Part shown: piece by piece, positions 18,540-27,578 of the stretch | How positions within the stretch are numbered: position 1 is the stretch's first letter | How the letters are laid out: the number at the start of each line of letters is the position of its first letter | Assembly (NCBI RefSeq): GCF_000744255.1 | Contig: NZ_JQLO01000001.1 | Coordinates: 1,860,001-1,924,000 of the forward strand | Source: Carnobacterium divergens DSM 20623 | Lineage (GTDB): Bacteria; Bacillota; Bacilli; Lactobacillales; Carnobacteriaceae | DNA length: 64,000 nt | Direction: 5' to 3' | Notes under the pieces: model-generated | What the model saw: only the letters and a program-made list of their open reading frames with translations | Database searches by the model: none | What the model was told of the DNA's origin: nothing | Translations under genes and position numbers: made by a program

Positions 18540-18575
18540 TCAGATTAGTTGCGAAAATTCCAAATAACCCTTCAT
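18540..18575 (-). CDS. Candidate leader peptide upstream of the ABC-F gene
   Basis: An 11-codon frame encodes MKGYLEFSQLI and stops at TGA. It is preceded by AAAGG at a workable distance. It lies about 100 nucleotides downstream of the predicted transcription start and 118 bases before the ABC-F ATG. Its codons for GGTTATTTGG can pair imperfectly with CCAAAATACCC located 35-60 bases downstream, so a stalled ribosome would change the leader fold. Leader peptides of this size control many ABC-F resistance genes. Expression is inferred only. Confidence 0.4.
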   Translation of the reverse strand: MKGYLEFSQLI

Positions 18576-18683
18576 TATTTTGCCTTTGAAGTTACTTTAA
18601 GAATTCAGTTAACTAAGAAACAGTGAATTATATTTTCATCGCCTTAAATACCTTTACCTTTCATGAATTGATCTTACACCGCT

Positions 18684-18712
18684 ATTGTACTTTATTTGTT
18701 GCTAAATTTCAA
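18684..18712 (-). promoter_or_regulatory. Promoter of the ABC-F gene
   Basis: On the minus strand TTGAAA (-35), 17 bases and TACAAT (-10) form a near-consensus sigma-A promoter. It predicts a leader of about 255 nucleotides. The 353-base gap between ABC-F and rlmN is therefore mostly transcribed leader. Confidence 0.72.
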
Positions 18713-18723
18713 ATCGTAGCATT

Positions 18724-18756
18724 AAAAAAAATCCCTTCAAAAAATAATTGAAGGAA
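18724..18756 (-). terminator. Terminator of rlmN
   Basis: The minus strand reads TTCCTTCAA, a 7-base loop, TTGAAGGGA and eight T, starting about 20 bases after the rlmN stop. It separates rlmN from the ABC-F transcription unit. Confidence 0.88.
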
Positions 18757-18774
18757 CTTTATTATACTATTGAA

Positions 18775-19833
18775 CTATTCTTTAGACTTTAATTGCTTGC
18801 TTCTTAGTTGTCCACAAGCAGCATCGATATCGCTTCCTTGTTCTTTACGGACAACTGAATTAATCCCTTTTTTCTTCAACGTATCGTGAAAGGCCAGTAC
18901 ATCTGCTTTTTTACTGCGGCTGTACTGATCGTGTTCGGATACTGAATTGTATGGAATCAAATTTACATAGGCTAAATGACGTTTATTAGCAAGGAGTGCT
19001 GCTAGTTCCAAAGCTTGTTCTTTTTGGTCATTTACGCCTCGTAACATAATGTATTCAAAGGTAATGCGACGATTTGTTTTTTCTAAATAATAATCGACGG
19101 CTTCCATTAATTTTTCAATTGGGAAGTTGCGATTGATACGCATAATGCTTGTTCTGATTTCATTGTTTGGCGCATGTAATGAGATTGCTAGGTTTACTTG
19201 CAAGCCGTTTTCAGCAAATTCTTTGATTTTTGGTGCTAGTCCACTAGTCGAAACTGTAATATGACGAGCGCCAATTGCTAGCCCTTCATTGTCATTAACG
19301 ATTTTCAAGAAACTCATCACATTATCATAATTATCGAAAGGCTCGCCAATTCCCATTACAACAATATGACTCACGCGGTCGTTTTCTTCTTTGTCATCTA
19401 AATAATGTTGTACTTGCATAATTTGCGAAACAATTTCACCGGCCGTTAAATCACGTTGTTTTTTCAAAAGACCACTTGCACAGAAGGTACAACCGATATT
19501 ACAGCCTACTTGAGTTGTCACACAAACAGATAAGCCGTATTCATGGCGCATTAATACCGTCTCAATCAACAAACCATCTGATAATTCAAACAGGTATTTA
19601 ATTGTTCCGTCATTTGATTCTTGAACAATTTTTTGTTCCAATGGTTGCATAATAAAATTTTCTTCCAATAATTGAATGGTTGCTTTTGAAAGATTCGTCA
19701 TTTCAGAAAATTGACGCACACGTTTTACATATAACCAGTCCCAAACTTGTGTTGCTCTAAATTTCTTTTGATCGTGTTCTAAAAACCACTCTATTAATTC
19801 TGCATTTGTTAATCCGTAAATTGACGGTTTCAT
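18775..19833 (-). CDS. rlmN: 23S rRNA (adenine2503-C2)-methyltransferase RlmN
   Basis: This 352-residue radical-SAM enzyme methylates C2 of A2503 in 23S rRNA and C2 of A37 in some tRNAs. The 4Fe-4S cluster is held by Cys111, Cys115 and Cys118 in CNIGCTFC. The second catalytic cysteine is Cys340 near the C-terminus in DIDAACGQL, and the partner cysteine is Cys104. The length and N-terminal helical domain fit RlmN rather than the resistance paralogue Cfr, although the two share motifs. ATG 19833 follows a GTGAGG site. The neighbouring ABC-F gene also acts at the peptidyl-transferase region but is transcribed separately. Confidence 0.95.
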   Translation of the reverse strand: MKPSIYGLTNAELIEWFLEHDQKKFRATQVWDWLYVKRVRQFSEMTNLSKATIQLLEENFIMQPLEQKIVQESNDGTIKYLFELSDGLLIETVLMRHEYGLSVCVTTQVGCNIGCTFCASGLLKKQRDLTAGEIVSQIMQVQHYLDDKEENDRVSHIVVMGIGEPFDNYDNVMSFLKIVNDNEGLAIGARHITVSTSGLAPKIKEFAENGLQVNLAISLHAPNNEIRTSIMRINRNFPIEKLMEAVDYYLEKTNRRITFEYIMLRGVNDQKEQALELAALLANKRHLAYVNLIPYNSVSEHDQYSRSKKADVLAFHDTLKKKGINSVVRKEQGSDIDAACGQLRSKQLKSKE

Positions 19834-19904
19834 CTTCTTACCTCACTTTTCTCACTTTTTTAATTTGTCATTCGTTACCTATATCACAATGGATAGTCTT
19901 TAAC

Positions 19905-19933
19905 AATATATACCAAAATGCCTATTCTAGCAA
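19905..19933 (-). promoter_or_regulatory. Candidate rlmN promoter
   Basis: On the minus strand TTGCTA and TATATT are spaced by 17 bases, 72 bases before the rlmN ATG. A second, overlapping choice (TTGTTA-17-TATAGG) lies further downstream. Confidence 0.5.
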
Positions 19934-20017
19934 TCTCTATTTGATTAATTTAATTTAAATGTGACAGATATCAAACGATTTATTTCTTTAATAAGGAAAG
20001 TTTTAATGAGGTATTAC

Positions 20018-20075
20018 TTGTAATTAAATTCTTTTTTTGTTAAAGTTAGATTATAAAGCAAGCGACTACTTGCTT
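20018..20075 (+). promoter_or_regulatory. Candidate promoter and leader hairpin of the P-type ATPase gene
   Basis: TTGTAA at 20018-20023 and TAAAGT at 20041-20046 are spaced by 17 bases. Just downstream a 7-base stem (AAGCAAG, loop CGACTA, CTTGCTT; 20056-20075) would lie at the 5' end of the mRNA. Both calls are weak. Confidence 0.35.
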
Positions 20076-20113
20076 GTATTTTCCAAAAAAATAGACTTAA
20101 AGGAGGATGATTT

Positions 20114-22747
20114 ATGGATTTAAGAACTGATTCAATACAGTCTGTCTTAAAAAAATTAAACGTCAACGAAAACAAGGGCTTGACTCTAGAACAAGTAGAA
20201 ACGATTCGAAATGAAACAGGGCCGAATCAATTTAAAGAAGAAAAAAAAGACTCTCTTTTCATAAAAGTCCTCGATCAACTAAAAGAAATTACCACCATTA
20301 TTTTACTTATTGCCGCGGCAATCTCCTTTTATTTGACCTTAACATTACATCCAGAAGATTTTGCTGAACCAATCGTTATTATTGCAATTGTGGTTTTGAA
20401 TGTAATTTTAAGTATCAAACAAGAGAATAATGCAGAAAAAGCCCTAGATTCTCTTAAGAACTTAAATTCACCACAAGCAACTGTTTTAAGAAACGGTCAA
20501 ATTGAAAAAGTTGAAGCTTGGGAGCTTGTTCCTGGTGACATTTTAATTTTAGAAGCGGGTGAATCGATTCCAGCCGACGCTAGATTATTGACGTCTTCTG
20601 GTTTAAGCGTGGAAGAATCTGCCTTGACTGGTGAAAGCTTACCTGTTGATAAGGATGAAAAAGCACTTGTTGCAGCCGATGCTGCTTTGGGGGATCACTT
20701 CAATATGGTTTTCTCAGGTTGTTTAATTACAAATGGTCGTGGAACTGCTGTGGTAGTTGCAACGGGCATGGATACTGAAATGGGAAAAATTGCTGAGTTA
20801 TTGAGCACAACTAAAAAAGCTAAAACACCTTTACAGCATCGTCTTCATAATTTAGGAAAAACGCTAAGTGTGATTGCTTTACTTGCCGGAGTTTTTATTT
20901 TCGTAATTGGTTACTTACATGGCGAAGCCCTTGCCGAGATGTTGATGACTGCTGTATCCTTAGCAGTTGCTGCCGTTCCTGAAACGTTACCGGTTATTGT
21001 GACGATTACTCTTGCCTACGGTGTTCAAAATATGGTTAAACGAAATGCGATTATTCGAAACATTCCTTCTGTTGAAACTTTAGGGAGCGCTTCTGTTATT
21101 TGTTCAGATAAAACAGGGACCTTAACACAAAATAAAATGACCATTAAAGAGCTTTGGGCAGTAAATCATGAACCTATCAAAGCTGATGCTGATTATCAAG
21201 AAGAAGAAAATAATTTATTAGAAATGATTAGTTTAGCAACAAATGCTACGATTGAGGAACGAGATGGCGAAGAAGTTTTAAGTGGGGACCCTACTGAATC
21301 TGCGATTATTCGCTTGCTACAAGATCGTGGTCAACAAAAAGATGAACTTGAGAAACGTCATCCTAGAATACACGAAATTCCTTTTGACTCCGAGCGTAAG
21401 TTAATGACTACCCTTCACGAATGGGAAAATGGCTATATTTCAATTACAAAAGGTGCATTCGATCGAATCCCTGCTGATTTTTCTAACGAGTTAAAATTAA
21501 AAGCGCAACAAATTCATGATTCTTTTGCTGAAAAAGCTCTTAGAGTTATCGCTGTGGGATACAAATATTACGAAGAGCTTCCTTCTGATTTAACTCAAGC
21601 AGAACTTGAAACAAATTTAACTTTTGCTGGAATCGTTGGGATGATTGATCCTCCTCGTAAAGAAAGTAAAGAAGCCGTTCGAGCCGCTAAAGCTGCCGGC
21701 ATTAAGACAGTCATGATTACCGGAGACCACATTGTCACTGCTAAAGCTATTGCTAAAGAGATTGGTATTTTAGAAGACGGTGATAAATCGATTACGGGAG
21801 CAAAATTAGCGCAACTATCTGATGAAGAGTTAAAAAATTCGGTTCGCGATTATGCAGTGTATGCCCGTGTTTCACCAGAAGACAAAATTCGAATCGTTAA
21901 AGCCTGGCAAGCAAACGGCGAAGTTGTTGCCATGACTGGAGACGGTGTCAATGATGCTCCTGCTTTAAAAGCAGCTGATGTTGGAACTGCGATGGGAATT
22001 GCTGGAACCGAAGTAGCGAAAAGTGCTGCGGATATGGTTTTAACGGATGATAACTTCGCAACGATTGTTCATGCAGTTGAAGAAGGTCGTCGTGTGTATG
22101 AAAACATTCGAAAAGCTGTTTACTTCCTATTAAGTTGTAATATTTCAGAGATTTTCGTTATGCTAATTGCGGTTAGTATGGGTTGGGGTGTTCCAGTGAT
22201 CTCGATTCAACTATTATTAATCAATGTTGTAGCTGATGGAATTCCTGGTTTCTCTTTAAGTAGAGAAAAAGCTGATGCAGATATTATGGAACAAACCCCT
22301 ACTAAAAAAGGCGCTAGTATCTTTAGTGGTGGCTTAGCTCAAAAAATTGGTGTACAATCAATCATCTTTACGATTATTACGTTGATTGGGTTTTATGTTG
22401 GTTCCTTTGTAGATATCAACCAAACGATTACAGCAAATCACCAAGTTGGACAAACGATGGCCTTTATCATTCTTGGCTGGTCTTCTGTTATCCACATTTT
22501 CAATGCGCGTAGTAAAGAATCGATTTTCAAAATTGGCTTTATGTCCAATCCCGTTTTATTCTGGTCTGCAATGCTTTCGATTTCACTGATTCTATTAGTA
22601 GCATTGGTCCCAGCCTTCGCAAGTATCTTCTCACTTGTGTCGCTAAGTTCCACTCACTGGTTACTAGCCGTTGGTTTATCCATCGTGCCATTAGTCGTAA
22701 TTGAGATTCAAAAAGCTGTGCTTAGAAAAATGGGGAAAAGTTTCTAA
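20114..22747 (+). CDS. Cation-transporting P-type ATPase, Ca2+-ATPase-like (P2A)
   Basis: The 877-residue membrane pump has the full P-type order. It has a cation ATPase N-domain (1-70), an actuator domain with LTGESLPV, a phosphorylation site DKTGTLT (Asp332), a nucleotide-binding domain, a hinge with TGDGVNDAPALK and ten membrane segments. Membrane-segment residues fit the Ca2+ subgroup: VPETLP in M4 and NISEIF in M5. M6 reads NVVADGIPGFSLSRE where most relatives have NLVTDGLPA, so Asn and Asp are kept but Thr is Ala. Probable role: ATP-driven export of Ca2+ or a similar divalent cation. ATG 20114 follows a strong AAAGGAGGATG site, and a terminator follows the gene, so it stands alone. Confidence 0.88.
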   Translation: MDLRTDSIQSVLKKLNVNENKGLTLEQVETIRNETGPNQFKEEKKDSLFIKVLDQLKEITTIILLIAAAISFYLTLTLHPEDFAEPIVIIAIVVLNVILSIKQENNAEKALDSLKNLNSPQATVLRNGQIEKVEAWELVPGDILILEAGESIPADARLLTSSGLSVEESALTGESLPVDKDEKALVAADAALGDHFNMVFSGCLITNGRGTAVVVATGMDTEMGKIAELLSTTKKAKTPLQHRLHNLGKTLSVIALLAGVFIFVIGYLHGEALAEMLMTAVSLAVAAVPETLPVIVTITLAYGVQNMVKRNAIIRNIPSVETLGSASVICSDKTGTLTQNKMTIKELWAVNHEPIKADADYQEEENNLLEMISLATNATIEERDGEEVLSGDPTESAIIRLLQDRGQQKDELEKRHPRIHEIPFDSERKLMTTLHEWENGYISITKGAFDRIPADFSNELKLKAQQIHDSFAEKALRVIAVGYKYYEELPSDLTQAELETNLTFAGIVGMIDPPRKESKEAVRAAKAAGIKTVMITGDHIVTAKAIAKEIGILEDGDKSITGAKLAQLSDEELKNSVRDYAVYARVSPEDKIRIVKAWQANGEVVAMTGDGVNDAPALKAADVGTAMGIAGTEVAKSAADMVLTDDNFATIVHAVEEGRRVYENIRKAVYFLLSCNISEIFVMLIAVSMGWGVPVISIQLLLINVVADGIPGFSLSREKADADIMEQTPTKKGASIFSGGLAQKIGVQSIIFTIITLIGFYVGSFVDINQTITANHQVGQTMAFIILGWSSVIHIFNARSKESIFKIGFMSNPVLFWSAMLSISLILLVALVPAFASIFSLVSLSSTHWLLAVGLSIVPLVVIEIQKAVLRKMGKSF

Positions 22748-22763
22748 AATAAAAAATGATTTC

Positions 22764-22803
22764 AACACTCTTATGCAGAACTTATGTATAAGAGTGTTTT
22801 TTA
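22764..22803 (+). terminator. Terminator of the P-type ATPase gene
   Basis: The 10-base arms ACACTCTTAT and ATAAGAGTGT enclose 13 bases and are followed by TTTTTTAG. Confidence 0.9.
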
Positions 22804-22907
22804 GATAAGTTTTCCTTAAAAGATAGTCTTTCCTGTTAGAAACTGATAAAATAGAACTATTCATTTATTTCTATTTATTGAAATAAAAATTAGAGCGAGG
22901 GATACTT

Positions 22908-24128
22908 ATGATACAAGATGATCATGGCAAACAATTTGAAATGAAACCTGTAGAAATGGAACACCTATCACAATTTAACGAGCTGTTACGCTATGTTTTT
23001 CAGGTGACCAATCAAGATCTTCAAGAAGTGGGCTATGAAGAAGATGAATTAGAACGGGCTAAACGACCGGTATTGCGTCAAGCCGATGTATTAGGTTGGT
23101 TTGATGATGAAAAATTGATTTCGCAATTAGCCGTTTATCCCTGCGAAGTAAACATTCGAGGAAAAATCGTAAAAATGGGCGGTCTAACAGGAGTTGGAAC
23201 TTATCCAGAGTATGCAAATTTAGGTCTGATGCATCATTTAATGAAAGAAAGCTTAAAACGCATGCGTGAAAAAGGCCAATGGATTTCTTACTTGTTCCCC
23301 TACTCCATTCCTTATTATCGCCGAAAAGGCTGGGAAATTATGTCAGATAAAATGACATTTACAATCAAAGACACGCAGCTACCAAAAGCTGTCCCAGTTA
23401 ATGGCTTTGTCGAACGCTTAGATATCAACCATCCTGACGTAATCGCTGTCTATGATACCTTTTCAAGAGTCAATCATGGCGCAATGATTCGTGATGAATT
23501 GGCTTGGGATGAATACTGGCGTTGGGAAAATGAAGAAGAGCATATTGCGGCTGTTTATTATAATGAAAAACAAGAACCGACTGGCTATCTTTTTTATTGG
23601 ATAGCAGAAGATGTCTTCCATATGAAAGAAATGATTTATTTAAATCAAGAAGCAAGAAAAGGTTTATGGAATTTTGTTACGGCCCATTTTTCAATGGTTG
23701 ACGAAGTACGCGGCAATATCTATAAAAATGAACCGATTGCATTTATTCTGGAGGATAGCGAAATTATTGAAACGATCCAGCCTTATTTTATGGCGCGAAT
23801 TGTTGACGTTGCTGAATTTTTAAAAGAATATCCTTTTGAAACCGTGACTGTTGAAGACTTCCATTTTGTTGTAGAAGATCCGATGTTAGAGTGGAATACC
23901 GGAGTTTTTGGACTTCAATTTTCTCCAGACGGCACCTTAGCTGTTACAGATAAAGCCATTGGCAATCCTGTTCACATTGATATCCAGACCTTGACAACCA
24001 TGTTGATGGGGTATCGCAGACCTTCTTATTTAGCAAAATTAGAACGATTAAGTACAGATAAAAAAACATTACGTAGTTTAGAACAACTTATTCCACAAGG
24101 TGAGCCTTACTTCTCAGACTACTTTTAA
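22908..24128 (+). CDS. Eis-like GNAT N-acetyltransferase
   Basis: The 406-residue protein has the three-part layout of the Eis family. An N-terminal GNAT domain contains the acetyl-CoA loop region VGTYPEYANLGLMHHLM, a second GNAT-like domain follows, and a C-terminal SCP2-like domain covers about 290-406. It ends in Phe with a free carboxylate, as in mycobacterial Eis, where that terminal carboxylate takes part in catalysis. One acetyl-CoA loop residue that is usually Arg is Asn here. Eis proteins acetylate amines such as aminoglycosides or protein lysines; the substrate here is unknown. ATG 22908 follows a GAGCGAGGG site. It is 22 bases before proB on the same strand and may be cotranscribed with it. 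Confidence 0.8.
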   Translation: MIQDDHGKQFEMKPVEMEHLSQFNELLRYVFQVTNQDLQEVGYEEDELERAKRPVLRQADVLGWFDDEKLISQLAVYPCEVNIRGKIVKMGGLTGVGTYPEYANLGLMHHLMKESLKRMREKGQWISYLFPYSIPYYRRKGWEIMSDKMTFTIKDTQLPKAVPVNGFVERLDINHPDVIAVYDTFSRVNHGAMIRDELAWDEYWRWENEEEHIAAVYYNEKQEPTGYLFYWIAEDVFHMKEMIYLNQEARKGLWNFVTAHFSMVDEVRGNIYKNEPIAFILEDSEIIETIQPYFMARIVDVAEFLKEYPFETVTVEDFHFVVEDPMLEWNTGVFGLQFSPDGTLAVTDKAIGNPVHIDIQTLTTMLMGYRRPSYLAKLERLSTDKKTLRSLEQLIPQGEPYFSDYF

Positions 24129-24150
24129 CTAGAAAATTGGAGGATGACTT

Positions 24151-24975
24151 ATGAAAGCAGCAACTCGTTCTTCATTAAATAAAATGAAACGAATCGTAAT
24201 CAAAGTTGGTACAAGCACCTTGATGTACCCAAATGGCAAACTGAATTTACAACGTATTGAAAAATTAGCTTTCGTGCTGACCGATTTAAAAAATCAAGGC
24301 AAAGAAGTCATCTTGGTTTCATCTGGTGCTATTGGCGTAGGATGCCATCGTTTGAATATAACTAAACGCCCAGCTACCATTCCTGAACAACAAGCTATTG
24401 CTGCCGTTGGCCAAAGCGAATTAATGAATTTATATAGCCAGTTCTTTGGAAATTATGGACAAATTGTTGGCCAATTGCTATTAACAAGAGATATTATTGA
24501 CTATCCTAAAAGTCGAAACAACGTGATTAATACCTTCGAGCAGTTGTTAAAACAAGGAATTATTCCTGTTGTTAATGAGAACGACACTGTAGCGGTAGAA
24601 GAACTAGATCATTTAACAAAATTTGGCGATAATGACCGACTTTCTGCGATTGTGAGCGAACTGGTCACTGCAGATTTACTGATTATGCTGTCTGATATTG
24701 ATGGTTTTTACAATGACAATCCCACAACTAATCCTGCTGCCACATTATTTTCTGACATCCATGCTATTACACCTGAATTGGTAATATTAGCAGGTGGAAA
24801 TGGTTCGGAATTTGGAACAGGTGGGATGGCAACAAAATTGAAAGCCGCCCACCATGTTTTAGAACAAAATGGACAAATGATTTTAGCAAATGGTGCAGAT
24901 CCAACGATCATTTTTGATATTATTAATGGGGAACAAATTGGAACGCATTTCAGAGCTTTGAAAGAGGTGGACTAA
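24151..24975 (+). CDS. proB: Glutamate 5-kinase
   Basis: The 274-residue product catalyses the first step of proline synthesis, ATP-dependent phosphorylation of glutamate. The amino-acid-kinase fold shows KVGTSTLM near residue 20, VSSGAIGVG, VNENDTV and the GTGGMATKLKAA signature. It lacks the C-terminal PUA domain found in many bacteria (about 370 residues in E. coli) and is a normal short form for lactic acid bacteria. ATG 24151 follows TTGGAGG. The stop codon directly abuts the proA start, giving tight translational coupling. No proC is next to it. Confidence 0.95.
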   Translation: MKAATRSSLNKMKRIVIKVGTSTLMYPNGKLNLQRIEKLAFVLTDLKNQGKEVILVSSGAIGVGCHRLNITKRPATIPEQQAIAAVGQSELMNLYSQFFGNYGQIVGQLLLTRDIIDYPKSRNNVINTFEQLLKQGIIPVVNENDTVAVEELDHLTKFGDNDRLSAIVSELVTADLLIMLSDIDGFYNDNPTTNPAATLFSDIHAITPELVILAGGNGSEFGTGGMATKLKAAHHVLEQNGQMILANGADPTIIFDIINGEQIGTHFRALKEVD

Positions 24976-26220
24976 ATGAGTGATTTAATAACGATGGGTA
25001 AAGCAGCCAAAAAATCTGCCACTTTTTTGGCCCAAGCAGATACGCTATTAAAAAATAATGCTTTAAAACAAATGAGTGCTGCTTTAATTGCTCATGATGC
25101 TACGATTATAAAAGCCAACGAACAAGACTTAAATGCTGCAAAAAATAATGGCGTTACTGAAGTCATGTTGGACCGCTTAAAACTTGATAAAAACCGTATT
25201 CAAGCAATGGCACAAGGACTTTTAGATGTCGCGGAATTACCGGATCCAATTGGCCATGTCAGTGAAATGTGGAAAACTGACGCTAATTTAACCATTGGCA
25301 AACAACAGGTTCCTTTGGGTGTTATTGGCATTATTTATGAATCTCGTCCAAATGTAACGGCTGATGCTGCAGCTCTTTGTTTTAAATCTGGAAATGCAGT
25401 CATTTTGCGTGGTGGAAAAGAAGCTATCCATTCTAATAGTGCAATTGTACTTATTTTACAAACAGCCATAGAACAAGCAGGCTTTCCAAAAGATGCGATT
25501 CAATTAATTACTGATACTTCAAGAGAAACTGCACGCCAATTGATGCAGTTAAATCGTTATTTAGATGTACTGATTCCTCGTGGAGGTGCCACATTAATTC
25601 AAACCGTTTTAGAGCATGCTACGGTTCCTATTATTGAAACAGGAACTGGAAATTGTCATGTCTACATTGATGGATCTGCCGATTTAAAAATGGCGACGGA
25701 TATTATCGTAAATGCTAAATGTTCTCGTCCATCTGTCTGTAACTCTGCTGAAACCTTATTGATTCATAGAAATGTAGCAAATACCTTTCTCCCTGTTATT
25801 GAAGAAGCCTTAGCTCCTTATCAAGTAGAATTACGAGCAGATTCTTCAGCTTTGGCTATCTTCAAAACGGCTGTTGAGGCAACTGAAGAGGATTGGGAAA
25901 CTGAATTTCTTGACTTCATTTTAGCTGTCAAAGTTGTGGATTCTATTGACGAAGCCATCAAACATATCAATCAATACAGTACAAAACATTCTGAATCGAT
26001 TGTGACAAGTAATTATTTTAATGGTCAACAATTCCACCGTGAGGTTGATTCGGCGGCTGTTTACATTAATGCCTCCACTCGTTTTACCGATGGTTTTGAA
26101 TTTGGTTTTGGGGCTGAAATTGGAATTAGCACGCAAAAACTTCATGCTCGAGGCCCAATGGGTTTAAATGAACTAACATCTTCAAAATACATTATCTTTG
26201 GCGAAGGTCAAATTCGATAA
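24976..26220 (+). CDS. proA: Gamma-glutamyl phosphate reductase
   Basis: This 414-residue aldehyde-dehydrogenase-fold enzyme uses NADPH to reduce glutamyl-5-phosphate to glutamate semialdehyde. The catalytic cysteine is Cys255 in [12 protein letters not shown]; a second, Cys249, lies just before it. [15 protein letters not shown] is a typical ProA segment. It starts immediately after proB, with a GAGGTGG site inside the end of proB. A terminator follows. The length is typical. Confidence 0.96.
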   Translation: MSDLITMGKAAKKSATFLAQADTLLKNNALKQMSAALIAHDATIIKANEQDLNAAKNNGVTEVMLDRLKLDKNRIQAMAQGLLDVAELPDPIGHVSEMWKTDANLTIGKQQVPLGVIGIIYESRPNVTADAAALCFKSGNAVILRGGKEAIHSNSAIVLILQTAIEQAGFPKDAIQLITDTSRETARQLMQLNRYLDVLIPRGGATLIQTVLEHATVPIIETGTGNCHVYIDGSADLKMATDIIVNAKCSRPSVCNSAETLLIHRNVANTFLPVIEEALAPYQVELRADSSALAIFKTAVEATEEDWETEFLDFILAVKVVDSIDEAIKHINQYSTKHSESIVTSNYFNGQQFHREVDSAAVYINASTRFTDGFEFGFGAEIGISTQKLHARGPMGLNELTSSKYIIFGEGQIR

Positions 26221-26266
26221 AAAAAAGGATATCTAAAAGCATGTTGCTTAATAGATGTCCTTTTTT
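26221..26266 (+). terminator. Terminator of the proBA operon
   Basis: The arms AAAAAAGGATATCTA and TAGATGTCCTTTTTT pair with one mismatch around a 16-base loop, directly after the proA stop codon. Confidence 0.9.
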
Positions 26267-26349
26267 GGTTTAACATTTAATGGATTAAAGTCTAAATTTA
26301 AATTATTAGAGGATTAGCAAATCTTTTTAGCTTCTATTTAAAAAAAGTT

Positions 26350-26410
26350 AAAAATCGATTGACTACCGATAGTAAAAGCTTTTTTCTTAAAAAAAAGACT
26401 AGCGATTTTT
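26350..26410 (-). terminator. Possible terminator of the DUF697 gene
   Basis: The outer arms AAAAATCG and CGATTTTT on the minus strand enclose a second small palindrome (ACTATCGGTAGT) and are followed by a T-rich stretch. The distance to the stop codon (about 40 bases) fits, but the structure is AT-rich. Confidence 0.45.
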
Positions 26411-26448
26411 ACATTCCTATTTCAAAATACAACTACTTCATTTAACCT

Positions 26449-27138
26449 CTACTTAGTTGACTTTCGAAGAGCTTTAAATAACATTGTATACTGCCCTTTA
26501 AAACTCATAGCTTCTTCAAATATATCTTGTCCATCATTTAACATTTTTACCGTAACCCAACCTAGCGCTTCCGTTATCGTACTCGCAACCGTAGCGTTGA
26601 TTGCTGCACCTGTCACAGTTCCTACCCCTGGAACTAACTTAACTATATTTCCAACGGTACTTCTTCCTAACCCAACAATTATCAATTCTTTTGATAAGCT
26701 TTTCCCTAAACTTTCCGACCATGATTGACCAAATAACTTATGCAGACGAGCCATCATGGTAAGTTGCACTGGGACTAGTAAAAAAGCGTCTGAAAAAGGA
26801 ATGGGAGAACAGCCAATAATAGCTGCTGTTAAGGAAGCTGCATGAATGATTGTATGGCATTTTTTCCTTGTTTGGCTATCGACATCTTTTAGAAACACAT
26901 CAAACTGTCCGTCTAATTGACTCTTACTATTTTCAAGTATTTTTTCAGCCCGTAATTTTGAGCTTTCATAACTTTTAAGAATGACTTTTCCTGTTTTAGA
27001 AGGCATTTTTTTTATTACTTCTGAAAAAAAAGAGTCAAATTCTTTGTCACTCTGTTCTAAAACTTGATTCTCTTCTTTAGGCTCTTTTTCTACTAATTTA
27101 TCTTCATCTATCCTTTTTTTCTTAAAAATTTTTTTCAT
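26449..27138 (-). CDS. DUF697 (YcjF-like) membrane-associated protein
   Basis: The 229-residue protein has a charged, Lys/Glu-rich N-terminal third (1-95) and then the DUF697 domain. The domain shows KCHTIIHAASLTAAIIGCSPIPFSDAFLLVP followed by LVPGVGTVTGAAINATVAS and ends with ITEALGWVTVKML. Two or three hydrophobic helices suggest membrane insertion. DUF697 domains often sit next to or are fused with Era/YcjX-type GTPases, but no GTPase gene is nearby and the function is unknown. ATG 27138 follows AGGAGG. It is monocistronic. Confidence 0.7.
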   Translation of the reverse strand: MKKIFKKKRIDEDKLVEKEPKEENQVLEQSDKEFDSFFSEVIKKMPSKTGKVILKSYESSKLRAEKILENSKSQLDGQFDVFLKDVDSQTRKKCHTIIHAASLTAAIIGCSPIPFSDAFLLVPVQLTMMARLHKLFGQSWSESLGKSLSKELIIVGLGRSTVGNIVKLVPGVGTVTGAAINATVASTITEALGWVTVKMLNDGQDIFEEAMSFKGQYTMLFKALRKSTK

Positions 27139-27578
27139 ATTGAGTTCCTCCTATATCTACTTAATTCGTTCTTTAAAATTTTCTAGTAAAATTAAGTTTT
27201 ATTTTACGCTTTTTTTGTGGTAAAACAAGATCCCCACCTTACATCTCCTATTTTATCACAAAACATAAATTACTCATGTCTTCATGTTTTTATAAGTTCG
27301 CATTCTTATTTAAAAGCAACTCTGAATTTAAATTGCCCTTTCGCTATCTTTTGAATTTACTTGTAACGAACTAGTGGTTTAGTGTTCCTATTCTTTTTCA
27401 AAATAGGGATGAGCATCTTTAGTTTCATTTAATAATTTGAAAAACTAGCTGTGTTCGTTTTATTGAACGATTATTATAGAGTTTTTAAATATGTAATTTA
27501 CGCGTGAATCTAACCTTCGGATTCACGCTATCTTTAGTTATTTTTTATTTGTACACATCTTTTTGAATTCATTTTTTA
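27139..27578. other. Intergenic region without a recognisable gene
   Basis: The 440 bases between the DUF697 gene and the SulP gene show no credible open frame. They hold the DUF697 promoter region, a run of Ts on the plus strand, and one GC-richer inverted repeat at 27502-27528. Confidence 0.5.
27502..27528. repeat. Nine-base perfect inverted repeat
   Basis: GCGTGAATC and GATTCACGC flank a 9-base loop 50 bases downstream of the SulP stop codon. There is no T run on the SulP strand, so a simple terminator is doubtful; the plus strand has a delayed T stretch. Confidence 0.5.

Noticed and set aside
18775-19833. Cfr-type rRNA methyltransferase
   Set aside because: The length, N-terminus and overall sequence fit the housekeeping RlmN; nothing indicates mobile-element context.
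24976-26220. Frameshift or fusion between proB and proA
   Set aside because: The stop of proB and start of proA are directly adjacent, which is normal translational coupling, and both proteins are complete.
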